NCBI RefSeq assembly: GCF_000717335.1
Contig: NZ_JNYZ01000002.1
Location: 62,001 to 126,000, forward strand
DNA length: 64,000 nt
Direction of reading: 5' to 3'
Source of the DNA: Amycolatopsis jejuensis
GTDB taxonomy: Bacteria; Actinomycetota; Actinomycetes; Mycobacteriales; Pseudonocardiaceae
Part shown: piece by piece, positions 49,711 through 57,810 of the stretch
How the letters are laid out: each line of letters begins with the position of its first letter
How positions within the stretch are numbered: the stretch's first letter is position 1
Translations under genes and position numbers: made by a program
Notes under the pieces: model-generated
The model's input: only the letters and a program-made list of their open reading frames with translations
The model's database searches: none
What the model was told of the DNA's origin: nothing

Positions 49711-50331
49711 TCACCCGGGTGCGGTCGCCCTGGCGAACAGGTCCGCCAGTTCCCGGCCGTAGCGGTCGAGATCCACGGCCGGATCGGCGGCATACGCGGC
49801 CGCGACCCCGTCCACGGCCTGCGCGATCGACAGCGCCACCACGTCCGGTGAAATGTCCCCGAACGCGCCCTCGTCACGGCCCTGCTTCAGCTGCCGCTGC
49901 AGGAAACCCGTGCGCAGCTGGCCCACCATGACCCCGGCCATCGCCCAGCCGTCCCGGTCATCGGCATGGGCCGCCATTTCCTGCAGCACCCGCTCGCACT
50001 GCGGATAGTCGCGCAGGAACGCCACCGACGTCTCGATGTACGCCCGCAGGTTGCCCTGGCGGTCGGCCGGGTCGATGCCCTCGCTGCGCTGCTGCAGGTA
50101 CAGCGTCTTCGTTTCCGACACCGTGCTCAGCACCGCCTGCATCAGGCCGGCCTTGTTCGTGAAGTGGTACGAGATCAGCCTGGTGCTGCTGAGCCCGGCC
50201 CGCTCCTTGATCCGCGCGAAGGTCGTACGCGCGTACCCGTGGTCGGCAATCGTCGCGATGGTCGCCGAGATGATCTGCGCCCTCGTGGTGGCCTCGGTGA
50301 CAGTGAGACCCAGTTCCGCTTGCGTGTCCAT
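49711..50331 (-). CDS. TetR-family transcriptional regulator
   Basis: A TetR protein of about 206 aa. The HTH lies in AQIISATIATIADHGYARTT and FARIKERAGLSSTRLISYHF (residues about 17-58). ATG 50,331 or 50,343 is the start. A TTACT-N6-AGTAA palindrome covers the second one, and a further AGTAA/GAGTAA lies just upstream, so autoregulation is likely. It interrupts the BFN-merR order seen in mycobacteria and points the opposite way, suggesting it was inserted into the conserved block. Confidence 0.9.
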   Translation of the reverse strand: MDTQAELGLTVTEATTRAQIISATIATIADHGYARTTFARIKERAGLSSTRLISYHFTNKAGLMQAVLSTVSETKTLYLQQRSEGIDPADRQGNLRAYIETSVAFLRDYPQCERVLQEMAAHADDRDGWAMAGVMVGQLRTGFLQRQLKQGRDEGAFGDISPDVVALSIAQAVDGVAAAYAADPAVDLDRYGRELADLFARATAPG

Positions 50332-50333
50332 TC

Positions 50334-50349
50334 TTACTTGCATGAGTAA
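50334..50349. promoter_or_regulatory. TTACT-N6-AGTAA palindrome, probable TetR self-operator
   Basis: TTACTTGCATGAGTAA is a 5-bp inverted repeat (fully symmetric with its TGCATG core) covering the region between the two possible starts of the TetR gene. Related half-sites AGTAA continue to 50,368. No gene divides it from the promoter. Confidence 0.65.
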
Positions 50350-50609
50350 AAAGTAACACGGCTGAGTAAATCCGGTCAAATCCGTACGGCGAACGGGCCA
50401 AAGCCTCGACACGAGCTTGAGGTCCGCCGCGCGTCGCGTTGACCGGCTCGCGGCGCAGCCTTACCGTCAAAGGCGGTAAATCGCCACGATGTGATTCGCC
50501 GGCCCGAACGGCCGGCGCCGTCGCGGCGGTTCTCCCCGGCCGATCCCGTCCCTGGGCTCGACCGGCCTGTCGAACGCCTGCCGCGAGGTCAGGCGAGGGG
50601 AGGCTTGCG

Positions 50610-51191
50610 GTGGTCGAGGCTGGTAGTCCGGAGATGCCTGCCGGACGTGGCGCCGACGGCGAGCAGGGTGAGCTGTTCCCCGACGCCTCGCTGCCGGACG
50701 AACTGGTCGGCTACCGCGGCCCGGCCGCCTGCCAGATCGCCGGGATCACCTACCGGCAGCTGGACTACTGGGCGCGCACCAAGCTCGTCGCGCCGAGCAT
50801 CCGCACGGCACACGGTTCGGGGTCGCAGCGGCTGTACTCGTTCAAGGACATCCTGGTCCTCAAGGTCGTGAAACGCCTGCTGGACACCGGGGTTTCACTG
50901 CAGAACATCCGCGTGGCGGTCGAGCACCTGCGGGTGCGGGGGGTGCGCGACCTCGCGAAGGTCACGCTGTTCTCCGACGGCACCACGGTGTACGAATGCA
51001 CGTCGCCGGAGGAGATCGTCGACCTGCTGCAGGGCGGGCAGGGCGTGTTCGGCATCGCGGTGAGCGGGGCGATGCAGGAGATCAGCGGCACGATCCACGA
51101 GTTCCCGGCCGAACGCGCCGACGGCGGGGTCGTCGAGGCGGTCGTGCCGGACGAGCTGACCCAGCGCCGCAACGCCCGCCGCACCGGGTGA
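50610..51191 (+). CDS. MerR-family regulator (Rv1830-like)
   Basis: A 193-aa protein with GELFPDASLPDELVGYRGPA, then a MerR helix-turn-helix (CQIAGITYRQLDYWARTKLV, residues about 47-66) and QRLYSFKDILVLKVVKRLLD. A short C-terminal domain follows, with VFGIAVSGAMQEISGTIHEF. It matches the second MerR of the gcvH-garA-ftsR-BFN-merR block in mycobacteria. The start is GTG 50,610 behind GGGGAGG. The tandem glycine riboswitch lies immediately downstream. Confidence 0.92.
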   Translation: MVEAGSPEMPAGRGADGEQGELFPDASLPDELVGYRGPAACQIAGITYRQLDYWARTKLVAPSIRTAHGSGSQRLYSFKDILVLKVVKRLLDTGVSLQNIRVAVEHLRVRGVRDLAKVTLFSDGTTVYECTSPEEIVDLLQGGQGVFGIAVSGAMQEISGTIHEFPAERADGGVVEAVVPDELTQRRNARRTG

Positions 51192-51228
51192 TCTTGGGCT
51201 GCGCTAGTCTGGCTGCGCAGTCGACGAA

Positions 51229-51441
51229 CCCGCGCGGGAGAGACCGAGCCGGCATCCCCGGCCCGGCGCCGAAGGAGCAAGTCCTCCCCGGAACCTCTCA
51301 GGCACCCCGGACCGCGCGGACGAGACGCCTCTGGAAAGTGCGCCGGCAGGAGACCACCAGCCGGCGCCGCCGACGGTGCAAACCCGGGTATCCACGCGGG
51401 TGAAACTCTCAGGCGCCCTGCGGGGTACGGACAGAGTGGGG
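51229..51441 (+). ncRNA. Tandem glycine riboswitch (two gcvT-type aptamers), orphan
   Basis: Aptamer 1 (about 51,229-51,336) shows GGGAGAGACC, GCCGAAGGAGCAA, CTCTCAGGCA and GACGAGACGCCTCTGG. Aptamer 2 (about 51,343-51,441) shows CAGGAGACC, GCCGACGGTGCAAACCC, GTGAAACTCTCAGGCG and GACAGAGTGGGGAGG. Both the core glycine-binding elements and the short linker match the gcvT class. In related genomes it precedes gcvP. Here the next plus-strand gene is 1.5 kb away and unrelated, and a minus-strand gene converges on it. Confidence 0.93.
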
Positions 51442-51468
51442 AGGACCCTGCCTCGGCGGGGAACGGGT

Positions 51469-51500
51469 GAGGTCCAGACCTCCCGGGCGGTCTGAACCTC
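51469..51500 (+). terminator. Hairpin after the riboswitch, candidate expression-platform terminator
   Basis: GAGGTCCAGACC and GGTCTGAACCTC pair over 12 bp with one mismatch around TCCCGGGC. It begins about 28 bases after the second aptamer, where a riboswitch terminator would lie. It could also end the convergent NTF2-like transcript. Confidence 0.5.
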
Positions 51501-51515
51501 TCCGCGTGGCGGCGG

Positions 51516-51887
51516 CTATCCCGGGATCTTGTCCAGGAACCCGTGCACCTTGGTGATCCGGCCGTTCGCCAGCTCGATCACGTCGAAGCCGATCGCGACC
51601 GGCTCCGGGTCGGCCGGGGACGACAGGTACCACTGGAAGCGCGCCAGATCGTGGTGCGCGTCGGGTTCCGCGGGCAGGCTGAAGACCAGCCCGGTGAACT
51701 GGGCCTGCGCCCCCGCGATGAAGCCGTCGATGGCGTCGTACCCGGTCACCGAGCCGAGCGGATCGGTCATCGTCGCTTCGGGCGTGAACACCCCGGCCAC
51801 GAGTTCGCGCCGCCGCACCGGGTCGGTTTCGTTCCACACGGCGAGGTAGCGGCGGGCGACGTCGGTGGCGGTTTCGGTGCTGGTCAT
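51516..51887 (-). CDS. SnoaL/NTF2-like protein
   Basis: A 123-aa NTF2-fold protein: ATDVARRYLAVWNETDPVRR at the start, then FTPEATMTDPLGSVTGYDAI and VIELANGRITKVHGFLDKIP, a typical SnoaL-like polyketide-cyclase/isomerase-like pattern. The pocket could bind a small hydrophobic molecule; no catalytic assignment is possible. The start is ATG 51,887 behind GGGAGAAT. The gene is convergent to the orphan riboswitch, and its stop lies 16 bases from the terminator-like hairpin. The LysR gene is just upstream on the same strand. Confidence 0.88.
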   Translation of the reverse strand: MTSTETATDVARRYLAVWNETDPVRRRELVAGVFTPEATMTDPLGSVTGYDAIDGFIAGAQAQFTGLVFSLPAEPDAHHDLARFQWYLSSPADPEPVAIGFDVIELANGRITKVHGFLDKIPG

Positions 51888-51952
51888 CGGGATTCTCCCT
51901 CTGGATGTGAGTGCGATGCGGCCAGCCTGTCCGAAGACGCGCGGCCGGTCGA

Positions 51953-52873
51953 TTACCCGGCAGGTAACCGCGCCGCCCCGAAGAACTCCCGGCAGAATGC
52001 CCGAAAGGTCTCCGCCCGGCGGGTCAGCCGGGCACCTTCCGCGCGGGCCAGCACGACCGGAGTCGTCGGCACCGGTTCGCGCACCGGCCGGACCGCGAAC
52101 GGCTTCCCCTCCACCGACCGCTCCAGGGCCGGCCGCTGCACCGACAGCGAATAACCCAGCCCCCGCGCCACCAACGCCCGCGCGAGCTCGAAGCTCGACG
52201 TGCGGTGCGCCACCGTCATCGGCAGGCCCACGGCGGCGAATACGTCGCGGAAATAGCGATCCGACGGCGGCACGTCCAGAAGGACGAACGGCTCGTCCGC
52301 CAAGGCGCGCAACGAAACCGTCTTCCGGCGGGCCAGCCGGTGCTCCGGCGGGAGGAGCACGCTCGGCGGCTGGTCGTACAGCGTGTCCACGGCGATCCCC
52401 GGCATCAGATCCTGCCGGTACAGCACGGCGAGGTCGCAGCGGCCTTCCCGCAGGAGGTGCTGCAGATCGGGCAGAGTCCCTTCCACGAAGCCGACTTCGA
52501 CCTCCGGATGCCGGGTACGGAAGGTCGCCAGCGCGGCCGGAACGTGCAACGGCGCGAGGGGGGTGTAACAGCCGAAACACAAGCGCCCCGCCAAATCCTG
52601 CCCTGATTCGCGCGCAGTCGTACCCAGCTCGGACACCGCGGTGAGCACCGCACGAGCCTCGCCGACGACCTGTCGTCCGGCGTCGGTAAGGGCCGTCATC
52701 CGGCCCGGGCCGCGCAGGACCAGCTGCACGCCGACCGCCCGCTCCAGCTCCGCAACCGCCAGCGACACCGCCGATTGCGACACATGACAGCTCTGCGCCG
52801 CCGAGGTGAGGCCACCGGTGTCGGCGATGGCGACCAGGTACTCCAGCTGGCGTAGGGAGAGGGACATCAGCAC
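51953..52873 (-). CDS. LysR-family transcriptional regulator
   Basis: A 306-aa LysR protein. The N-terminal HTH LSLRQLEYLVAIADTGGLTS then AAQSCHVSQSAVSLAVAELE is clear, followed by a LysR substrate-binding domain. It is divergent from the nitroreductase/deiodinase-like gene with 64 bp between them, so that gene is its most likely target. The effector is unknown. Confidence 0.95.
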   Translation of the reverse strand: MLMSLSLRQLEYLVAIADTGGLTSAAQSCHVSQSAVSLAVAELERAVGVQLVLRGPGRMTALTDAGRQVVGEARAVLTAVSELGTTARESGQDLAGRLCFGCYTPLAPLHVPAALATFRTRHPEVEVGFVEGTLPDLQHLLREGRCDLAVLYRQDLMPGIAVDTLYDQPPSVLLPPEHRLARRKTVSLRALADEPFVLLDVPPSDRYFRDVFAAVGLPMTVAHRTSSFELARALVARGLGYSLSVQRPALERSVEGKPFAVRPVREPVPTTPVVLARAEGARLTRRAETFRAFCREFFGAARLPAG

Positions 52874-52937
52874 AGCTTATGTCCTTCACGAGAAATGCGA
52901 ACTGGACCGATGACAGGTTGCGCGGCAAGGTCGGGGC

Positions 52938-53627
52938 ATGACCCGGCACCAGCACCCGTTCGTCCCCTACGCGCCGCCGCGCCTGTCCGCGGAAGAAAGC
53001 CTCGCCCGCGGACAGGACCTCTACCGGCTCCTCGACGCACGGCGCTCGGTCCGCTGGTTCTCCCCGGACCCGGTCCCGCTCGAAGCCATCGAAACGGCGG
53101 TGCGGATCGCCAACACCGCGCCGAGCGGGGCGCACCACCAGCCGTGGACGTTCGTCGCGACGGCCGATCCCGGCGTCAAACGCGCGGTGCGGGAGGCGGC
53201 CGAGATCGAGGAACGGAAGTTCTACCGCGACCGGCATGCCCCGGACTGGCACGCGGCGCTGGCCCGGCTCGAAACCGACGAGCACAAGGAGTTCCTCGAG
53301 GTCGCGCCGTGGCTGGTCGTCGCGTTCGCGCAGAAGAGCACGCCGCTTCCGGACGGGTCGGTGCGGAAGAACTACTACGTCAACGAAAGCGTCGGCATCG
53401 CGTGTGGCATGTTCATCACCGCGCTCCACACGATGGGCCTCGCGACGCTCACGCATACGCCCAACCCGATGGGGTTCCTGAACGAGGTCTTCGCCCGGCC
53501 GGCCACCGAACGCCCGTACATCCTGTTCCCGGTGGGATATCCCGCGCCGGACTGCGAGGTCCCGGACCTGGAGCGCAAACCGCTCGGCGAAGCGCTGGTG
53601 GTCCACGCGCCGTTACCTCAGGGGTAA
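52938..53627 (+). CDS. Nitroreductase-family flavoprotein, iodotyrosine deiodinase-like
   Basis: A 229-aa FMN enzyme. RRSVRWFSPDPVP and NTAPSGAHHQPWTFV bind FMN. The active-site lid matches iodotyrosine deiodinase: Glu and Tyr in EERKFY (E-x3-Y, about residues 92-97) and Lys in HKEFLEVAPW (about residue 116), the three residues that hold the substrate zwitterion in the animal enzyme. Bacterial members reductively dehalogenate halotyrosines. Likely controlled by the divergent LysR. The start is ATG 52,938. Confidence 0.88.
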   Translation: MTRHQHPFVPYAPPRLSAEESLARGQDLYRLLDARRSVRWFSPDPVPLEAIETAVRIANTAPSGAHHQPWTFVATADPGVKRAVREAAEIEERKFYRDRHAPDWHAALARLETDEHKEFLEVAPWLVVAFAQKSTPLPDGSVRKNYYVNESVGIACGMFITALHTMGLATLTHTPNPMGFLNEVFARPATERPYILFPVGYPAPDCEVPDLERKPLGEALVVHAPLPQG

Positions 53628-53663
53628 TGGCTCCGGTGCGCCCGAGGACGTAGCGTCGGGCGC

Positions 53664-54461
53664 GTGACCACCACGGTGAAGGCCCCGGTCGGCGAGCTGC
53701 TGCGGGAATGGCGCGACCGCCGCCGCATCAGCCAGCTCGACCTCGCGATCTCGGCGGACATCTCCACGCGGCACTTGAGCTTCGTCGAGACCGGACGGTC
53801 GAAGCCGAGCCGCGACATGGTGCTGCGGCTGAGCGAGCACCTCGACATCCCGCTGCGCGAACGCAACCGCCTGCTGCTCGCCGCGGGGTATGCGCCCGCG
53901 TACGGCGAGTCGGACCTCGGCGCGCCGGAGATGGCCGTGGTCCGCGAGGCCGTCCGCCGCCTGCTCGCCGGACACGATCCGTACCCGGCGGCGGTGGTCG
54001 ACCGCGCATGGAACCTGGTCGACGCCAACCTCAGCCTGGCGGTGCTCACCGAGGGTGTCGCACCGGAGTTGCTGACGGGTCCGGTGAACGTTCTGCGAGC
54101 GACGCTGCACCCGGAAGGCATGGCGCCGAACGTGCTCAACCTGGGCGAATGGCGGGCGCATCTGCTGGGCCGGTTGCGCCGCCAGGTGGAGCAGACGGCC
54201 GACGGCGAGCTGGCCGCGTTGCTGGCGGAACTGCGCGGGTACCCGTGTGCCGATCCCGTGCCGGAGGTCGAGATCCCGGGTCCGGGGGACATTTTCGTGC
54301 CGCTGCGGTACCGGCTCGGCGAGGTGGAGCTGACGTTCTTCAGCACGGTGGCGACGTTCGGTACCCCGCTCGACGTGACGGTGGCGGAGCTGGTGATCGA
54401 GTCGTTCTACCCGGCGGATCCGGCGACCGCGGCGTTCTTGCGTGAGCGCGTGACCGGCTGA
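53664..54461 (+). CDS. XRE-family regulator with MmyB-like ligand domain
   Basis: A 265-aa protein. The N-terminal HTH is LLREWRDRRRISQLDLAISA then DISTRHLSFVETGRSKPSRD (residues about 10-50), followed by a MmyB-like PAS-type domain (VDRAWNLVDANLSLAVLTEG, NLGEWRAHLLGRLRRQVE), which in the family binds a fatty acid. The start is GTG 53,664, seven bases after TAGCGT, leaderless-type. It may regulate the neighbouring dehydrogenase 20 bp downstream. Confidence 0.92.
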   Translation: MTTTVKAPVGELLREWRDRRRISQLDLAISADISTRHLSFVETGRSKPSRDMVLRLSEHLDIPLRERNRLLLAAGYAPAYGESDLGAPEMAVVREAVRRLLAGHDPYPAAVVDRAWNLVDANLSLAVLTEGVAPELLTGPVNVLRATLHPEGMAPNVLNLGEWRAHLLGRLRRQVEQTADGELAALLAELRGYPCADPVPEVEIPGPGDIFVPLRYRLGEVELTFFSTVATFGTPLDVTVAELVIESFYPADPATAAFLRERVTG

Positions 54462-54481
54462 GCGCGGCTACGATCGGGCGC

Positions 54482-55468
54482 ATGCGGGCGTTCGTGGTGA
54501 CCGGGCCGGGGGAAGGCGGGCCGGCGGAGGTGCCGGAACCGGTGGCCGGGGTCAGCGAGGTTGTCGTCGACGTCGAGCGGGCCGGGGTGTGCGGGACGGA
54601 CGTCGAGTTCTTCAGCGGTGAAATGCAGTACCTCGCCGACGGGCATGCGCGTTATCCGATGCGGCTCGGGCACGAGTGGTGCGGCACGGTTTCCGCGGTC
54701 GGACCCGGGGTGCATCCGGCGTGGGCCGGGCGGCGCGTCACCGGGGACACGATGCTCGGCTGCGGGCACTGCCGCCGCTGCCGGGCCGGGCACCAGCACG
54801 TATGCGCGGACCGGGAGGAGGTCGGGATCCGCGGCGGCCGGGCGGGCGCACTTGCGGAGCGGCTGGCGGTACCGGTGCGGTCCCTGCACGAACTGCCCGC
54901 CGGACTGGACCCCGTGGCCGGCGCGCTGGTCGAACCCGGGGGTAACGCGTGCCGGGCGGCGCGGGCGGCCGCGGGGGAGCGGGTGCTGGTGCTCGGGCCC
55001 GGCACCATCGGGTTGCTCACCGCGCTTTTCCTGCGGGCCGCGGGGAGCGAGGTTCATCTCGTCGGTACCACGTCATGGTCGCTGGAGTTCGCACGCAGCC
55101 TGGGATTTCCCGCCGAGAGGCGCGCACCGGAGCCGCCGTTCGACGCCGTCGTCGACGCGACCAACGACCCGGCGGCACCCGCGCTTGCCGCGGAGCTCGT
55201 GGAACCCGGGGGCCGGATCGTCTACATCGGACTGTCCGGCCGTCCCAGCCCGCTCGACACCCGGACGTTGGCGTTGAAGGACCTCACCGCGGTCGGCGTG
55301 CTGAGCGGTTCCCCCGGCCTGGCCGCGGCGATCGACGCGTACGCGGCCGGAGACGTCGACCCGCGTCCGCTGGTGGCGGCGACGGTCGGGCTGGACGAGG
55401 TCGCGGCCGTCTTGGCAGGGGAGCGGCCGGTCGGAGCGCCGAAGATGCACGTCGACCCGCGCCGGTAA
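54482..55468 (+). CDS. Zinc-dependent alcohol dehydrogenase (MDR superfamily)
   Basis: A 328-aa enzyme. The catalytic zinc ligands are Cys in GVCGTDVEFF (about residue 40) and His-Glu in LGHEWCG (about residue 63). Four structural-zinc Cys lie in LGCGHCRRCRAGHQHVC, and the cofactor loop is VLGPGTIGLLTALF (about residue 165). It resembles threonine/sorbitol dehydrogenase relatives. It has a leaderless-type start (TACGAT seven bases before ATG). Substrate unknown. Confidence 0.92.
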   Translation: MRAFVVTGPGEGGPAEVPEPVAGVSEVVVDVERAGVCGTDVEFFSGEMQYLADGHARYPMRLGHEWCGTVSAVGPGVHPAWAGRRVTGDTMLGCGHCRRCRAGHQHVCADREEVGIRGGRAGALAERLAVPVRSLHELPAGLDPVAGALVEPGGNACRAARAAAGERVLVLGPGTIGLLTALFLRAAGSEVHLVGTTSWSLEFARSLGFPAERRAPEPPFDAVVDATNDPAAPALAAELVEPGGRIVYIGLSGRPSPLDTRTLALKDLTAVGVLSGSPGLAAAIDAYAAGDVDPRPLVAATVGLDEVAAVLAGERPVGAPKMHVDPRR

Positions 55469-55508
55469 CCGAGTTGCCTGTCGCGCGCGGAGACGAGAGG
55501 CTGCGGAC

Positions 55509-55997
55509 ATGAGTGCCGACCTGACTTTCCGCCAGCCGACCGAAGCCGACCATGCCCGTGTGCTCAGCGTGCTGGAACCTTGGTGGGGCGGGCTGAAGGG
55601 TGCGGCGGGTGCGCAGGAGCGGGCGCTTTTGGTACCCCGCCTGTACTTCCAGCACTTCACCCCGGCCAGCCGGCTCGCCGAACGCCCGGACGGGACCCTC
55701 GCCGCGTTCCTGCTCGGCTTCCGCTCGCAGACCGACCCCGATACGGCGTACATCCACTTCGTGGGCGTCGACCCGGCGCTGCACGGGCAAGGTCTCGGCC
55801 GGACGCTGTACACGTGGTTCTTCGCTCGGATGCGGGATTGCGGTGTGCGGAAGGTGAAATGCATCACCAGCCCGGGAAACGCCGGGTCCCGCGCCTTCCA
55901 CGCGCGGCTCGGTTTCACGGAGTCGGAAGTGCTCGCGGACTACGACGGCCCAGGCCTCGACCGGGTCGCCTTCACGCGCAGCATCGCCGAGCCGTAA
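55509..55997 (+). CDS. GNAT-family N-acetyltransferase
   Basis: A 162-aa GNAT protein. Beta-4/alpha-3 with the CoA pyrophosphate loop is VGVDPALHGQGLGRTLYTWF (Q-x2-G-x-G/A type), and the end GNAGSRAFHARLGFTESE is the usual alpha-4/beta-6 region. Substrate unknown. The start is ATG 55,509; GGAGACGAGAGG lies upstream. It converges on the sugar-transporter operon. Confidence 0.92.
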   Translation: MSADLTFRQPTEADHARVLSVLEPWWGGLKGAAGAQERALLVPRLYFQHFTPASRLAERPDGTLAAFLLGFRSQTDPDTAYIHFVGVDPALHGQGLGRTLYTWFFARMRDCGVRKVKCITSPGNAGSRAFHARLGFTESEVLADYDGPGLDRVAFTRSIAEP

Positions 55998-56008
55998 GTC
56001 CGGTGGCG

Positions 56009-56839
56009 CTAGCCCTTCACCGCGCCCGCGGTCATGCCGGACACGAGTTTCCGTTGCACGATCAGGAAGAAGATCAGCGCCGGGATCGCGTAGACCACCG
56101 ACGCGGCCATCACCCCGCCCCAGTCCACGGAAAATGCCGTGCGGAACGACGACAGCCACACCGGCAGCGTCTGCTTTCCCTGGTCCCGCATGAACACCAG
56201 GGCGAACAGGAACTCGTTCCACGCGGTGATGAAGCTGAACACCGACGTGGTCACCAGGCCGGGTCCGAGCAGGGGCAGCGTGACCCGGCGGAAGGCGCCG
56301 ACCCGGCTGCAGCCGTCGATCATCGCGGCTTCTTCGAGGTCGTACGGGATACCGTTGACGAAGCCGTACAGCATCCACACGGTGAACGGCAGCGACGTCG
56401 CGAAGTACACCAGCAGCAGCGACGGAAGGGTGTTGAGCAGGCCGAGGTCCCGCATGAGCAGGTACATCGGGATGAACAGCGCCGACAGCGGGGCCAGCTG
56501 CGCGACCAGGATCAGCAGCAGGAACCCCTTGCGGCCGCGGAAGCGGAATCGCGCGAGCGGGATCGCCGCCAGCACCCCGACGACCAGTGCCGCGAGCACC
56601 GCGCCGAGCGTGACGATGAGGCTGTTGCTCAGGTAGGTCACGAACCCGGGTTTGGTGAGCGCGGACGCGAAGTTCGCCAGCGTCGCCGAGCTCGGGATCA
56701 GGTCGTATTCGGGCGACAGGATCTCGCCGGGCGTCTTGAGCGCCGTGGTGAACATCCAGTACGTCGGGAAGAGGAACAGCAGCGTGACCACGATCCCGGC
56801 GGCCGAGAGCGAAATCCGCGCGGGCAGGGACTTCCTCAT
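56009..56839 (-). CDS. Sugar ABC transporter permease, MalG/DasC-like
   Basis: A 276-aa permease with six helices. The EAA loop that contacts the ATPase reads EEAAMIDGCSRVGAFRRVTL followed by PLLGPG. Its ATG overlaps the stop of the partner permease gene (ATGA at 56,836-56,839). It is the last gene of the binding protein-permease-permease operon. No ATPase gene is present, as is usual for systems that share an MsiK-type ATPase. Confidence 0.93.
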   Translation of the reverse strand: MRKSLPARISLSAAGIVVTLLFLFPTYWMFTTALKTPGEILSPEYDLIPSSATLANFASALTKPGFVTYLSNSLIVTLGAVLAALVVGVLAAIPLARFRFRGRKGFLLLILVAQLAPLSALFIPMYLLMRDLGLLNTLPSLLLVYFATSLPFTVWMLYGFVNGIPYDLEEAAMIDGCSRVGAFRRVTLPLLGPGLVTTSVFSFITAWNEFLFALVFMRDQGKQTLPVWLSSFRTAFSVDWGGVMAASVVYAIPALIFFLIVQRKLVSGMTAGAVKG

Positions 56840-57810
56840 GCGATCTCCCCGTCCTTCGTCCGGACCAGCAGCTGCACGTAGCGGGCGGTGACCAGCAGGA
56901 GCAGCACCAGCATGATCGTGGCGATCGCCGCGGCCGACCCGAAGTGGCTGCCCGCGATGCCCTTGAGGTACTGCAGGATCGCGAGTGTGGTGCTCGTGCC
57001 GTCCGGCCCGCCTTGGCGGATGGCCCAGACCTGGGCGAACATGTTGAAGTCCCAGAGCACCGACAGGAACGTGACCATGGTCAGGATCGGCCGGATCGCG
57101 GGCCAGCTGACCGCGCGGAAGGTCTGCCACGCGCTGGCGCCGTCGATGCCCGCCGCCTCGTACTGCTCGCGCGGTACGCCGATCAGGCCCGCGTAGAGCG
57201 TGAAGGCCACGAACGGCACGGCCTGCCACAGCACCAGGAGCCCGATCACCACGAGGGTGCTGGTTCCGCTGGAGAACCACGAGTAGCCGATGAACGAATG
57301 CATCCCCAGTTTGTCGAGCGTTTTGTTGAGGATTCCGTACTGCTGGTCGAAAATCCACTGGAACACCGTGGTCGTCGCGATCACCGGGACCGCCCACGCG
57401 AGCACCAGCGCGATCTGCACGCAGATCCGCAGCGCCGGGTGCAGATGCCGCATCAGCACCGCGATGAGCAGGGCCACCAGCAGGGTCGCGGCGACGAGCG
57501 CGGCGGTGAAGAGGATCGTGCGGACTGCGACGGTCCAGAACTCGGGGTCGGACAGCACGCCGGTGTAGTTCTCGAGCCCGATCCACACCATTTTGCCGGT
57601 GACGAGCTCGCGCAGGTCCAGCTGCCGCAGGCTGATCCCGAGCATCTGGATGGTGGGCCAGCCGAGCAGGACCAGCACCGCGGCGAGCGCGGGCAGCAGC
57701 AGAAGATAAGGGGTGAGCCGTTCGGAGCGGACCCGCTTCCCCTTGGCGCCGCGCGCCGGTGCCGGCGGGGTGGTCCCCGCCGGCACCGGTACGTCCTTCG
57801 TCGTCGTCAT
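56836..57810 (-). CDS. Sugar ABC transporter permease, MalF/DasB-like
   Basis: A 324-aa permease. A cytoplasmic Pro/Ala-rich N-terminus precedes the first helix (LTPYLLLLPALAAVLVLLGW). The EAA motif is EQYEAAGIDGASAWQTFRAV. Both ends overlap neighbouring genes by four bases, so the three-gene operon is translated as a unit. Confidence 0.93.
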   Translation of the reverse strand: MTTTKDVPVPAGTTPPAPARGAKGKRVRSERLTPYLLLLPALAAVLVLLGWPTIQMLGISLRQLDLRELVTGKMVWIGLENYTGVLSDPEFWTVAVRTILFTAALVAATLLVALLIAVLMRHLHPALRICVQIALVLAWAVPVIATTTVFQWIFDQQYGILNKTLDKLGMHSFIGYSWFSSGTSTLVVIGLLVLWQAVPFVAFTLYAGLIGVPREQYEAAGIDGASAWQTFRAVSWPAIRPILTMVTFLSVLWDFNMFAQVWAIRQGGPDGTSTTLAILQYLKGIAGSHFGSAAAIATIMLVLLLLVTARYVQLLVRTKDGEIA

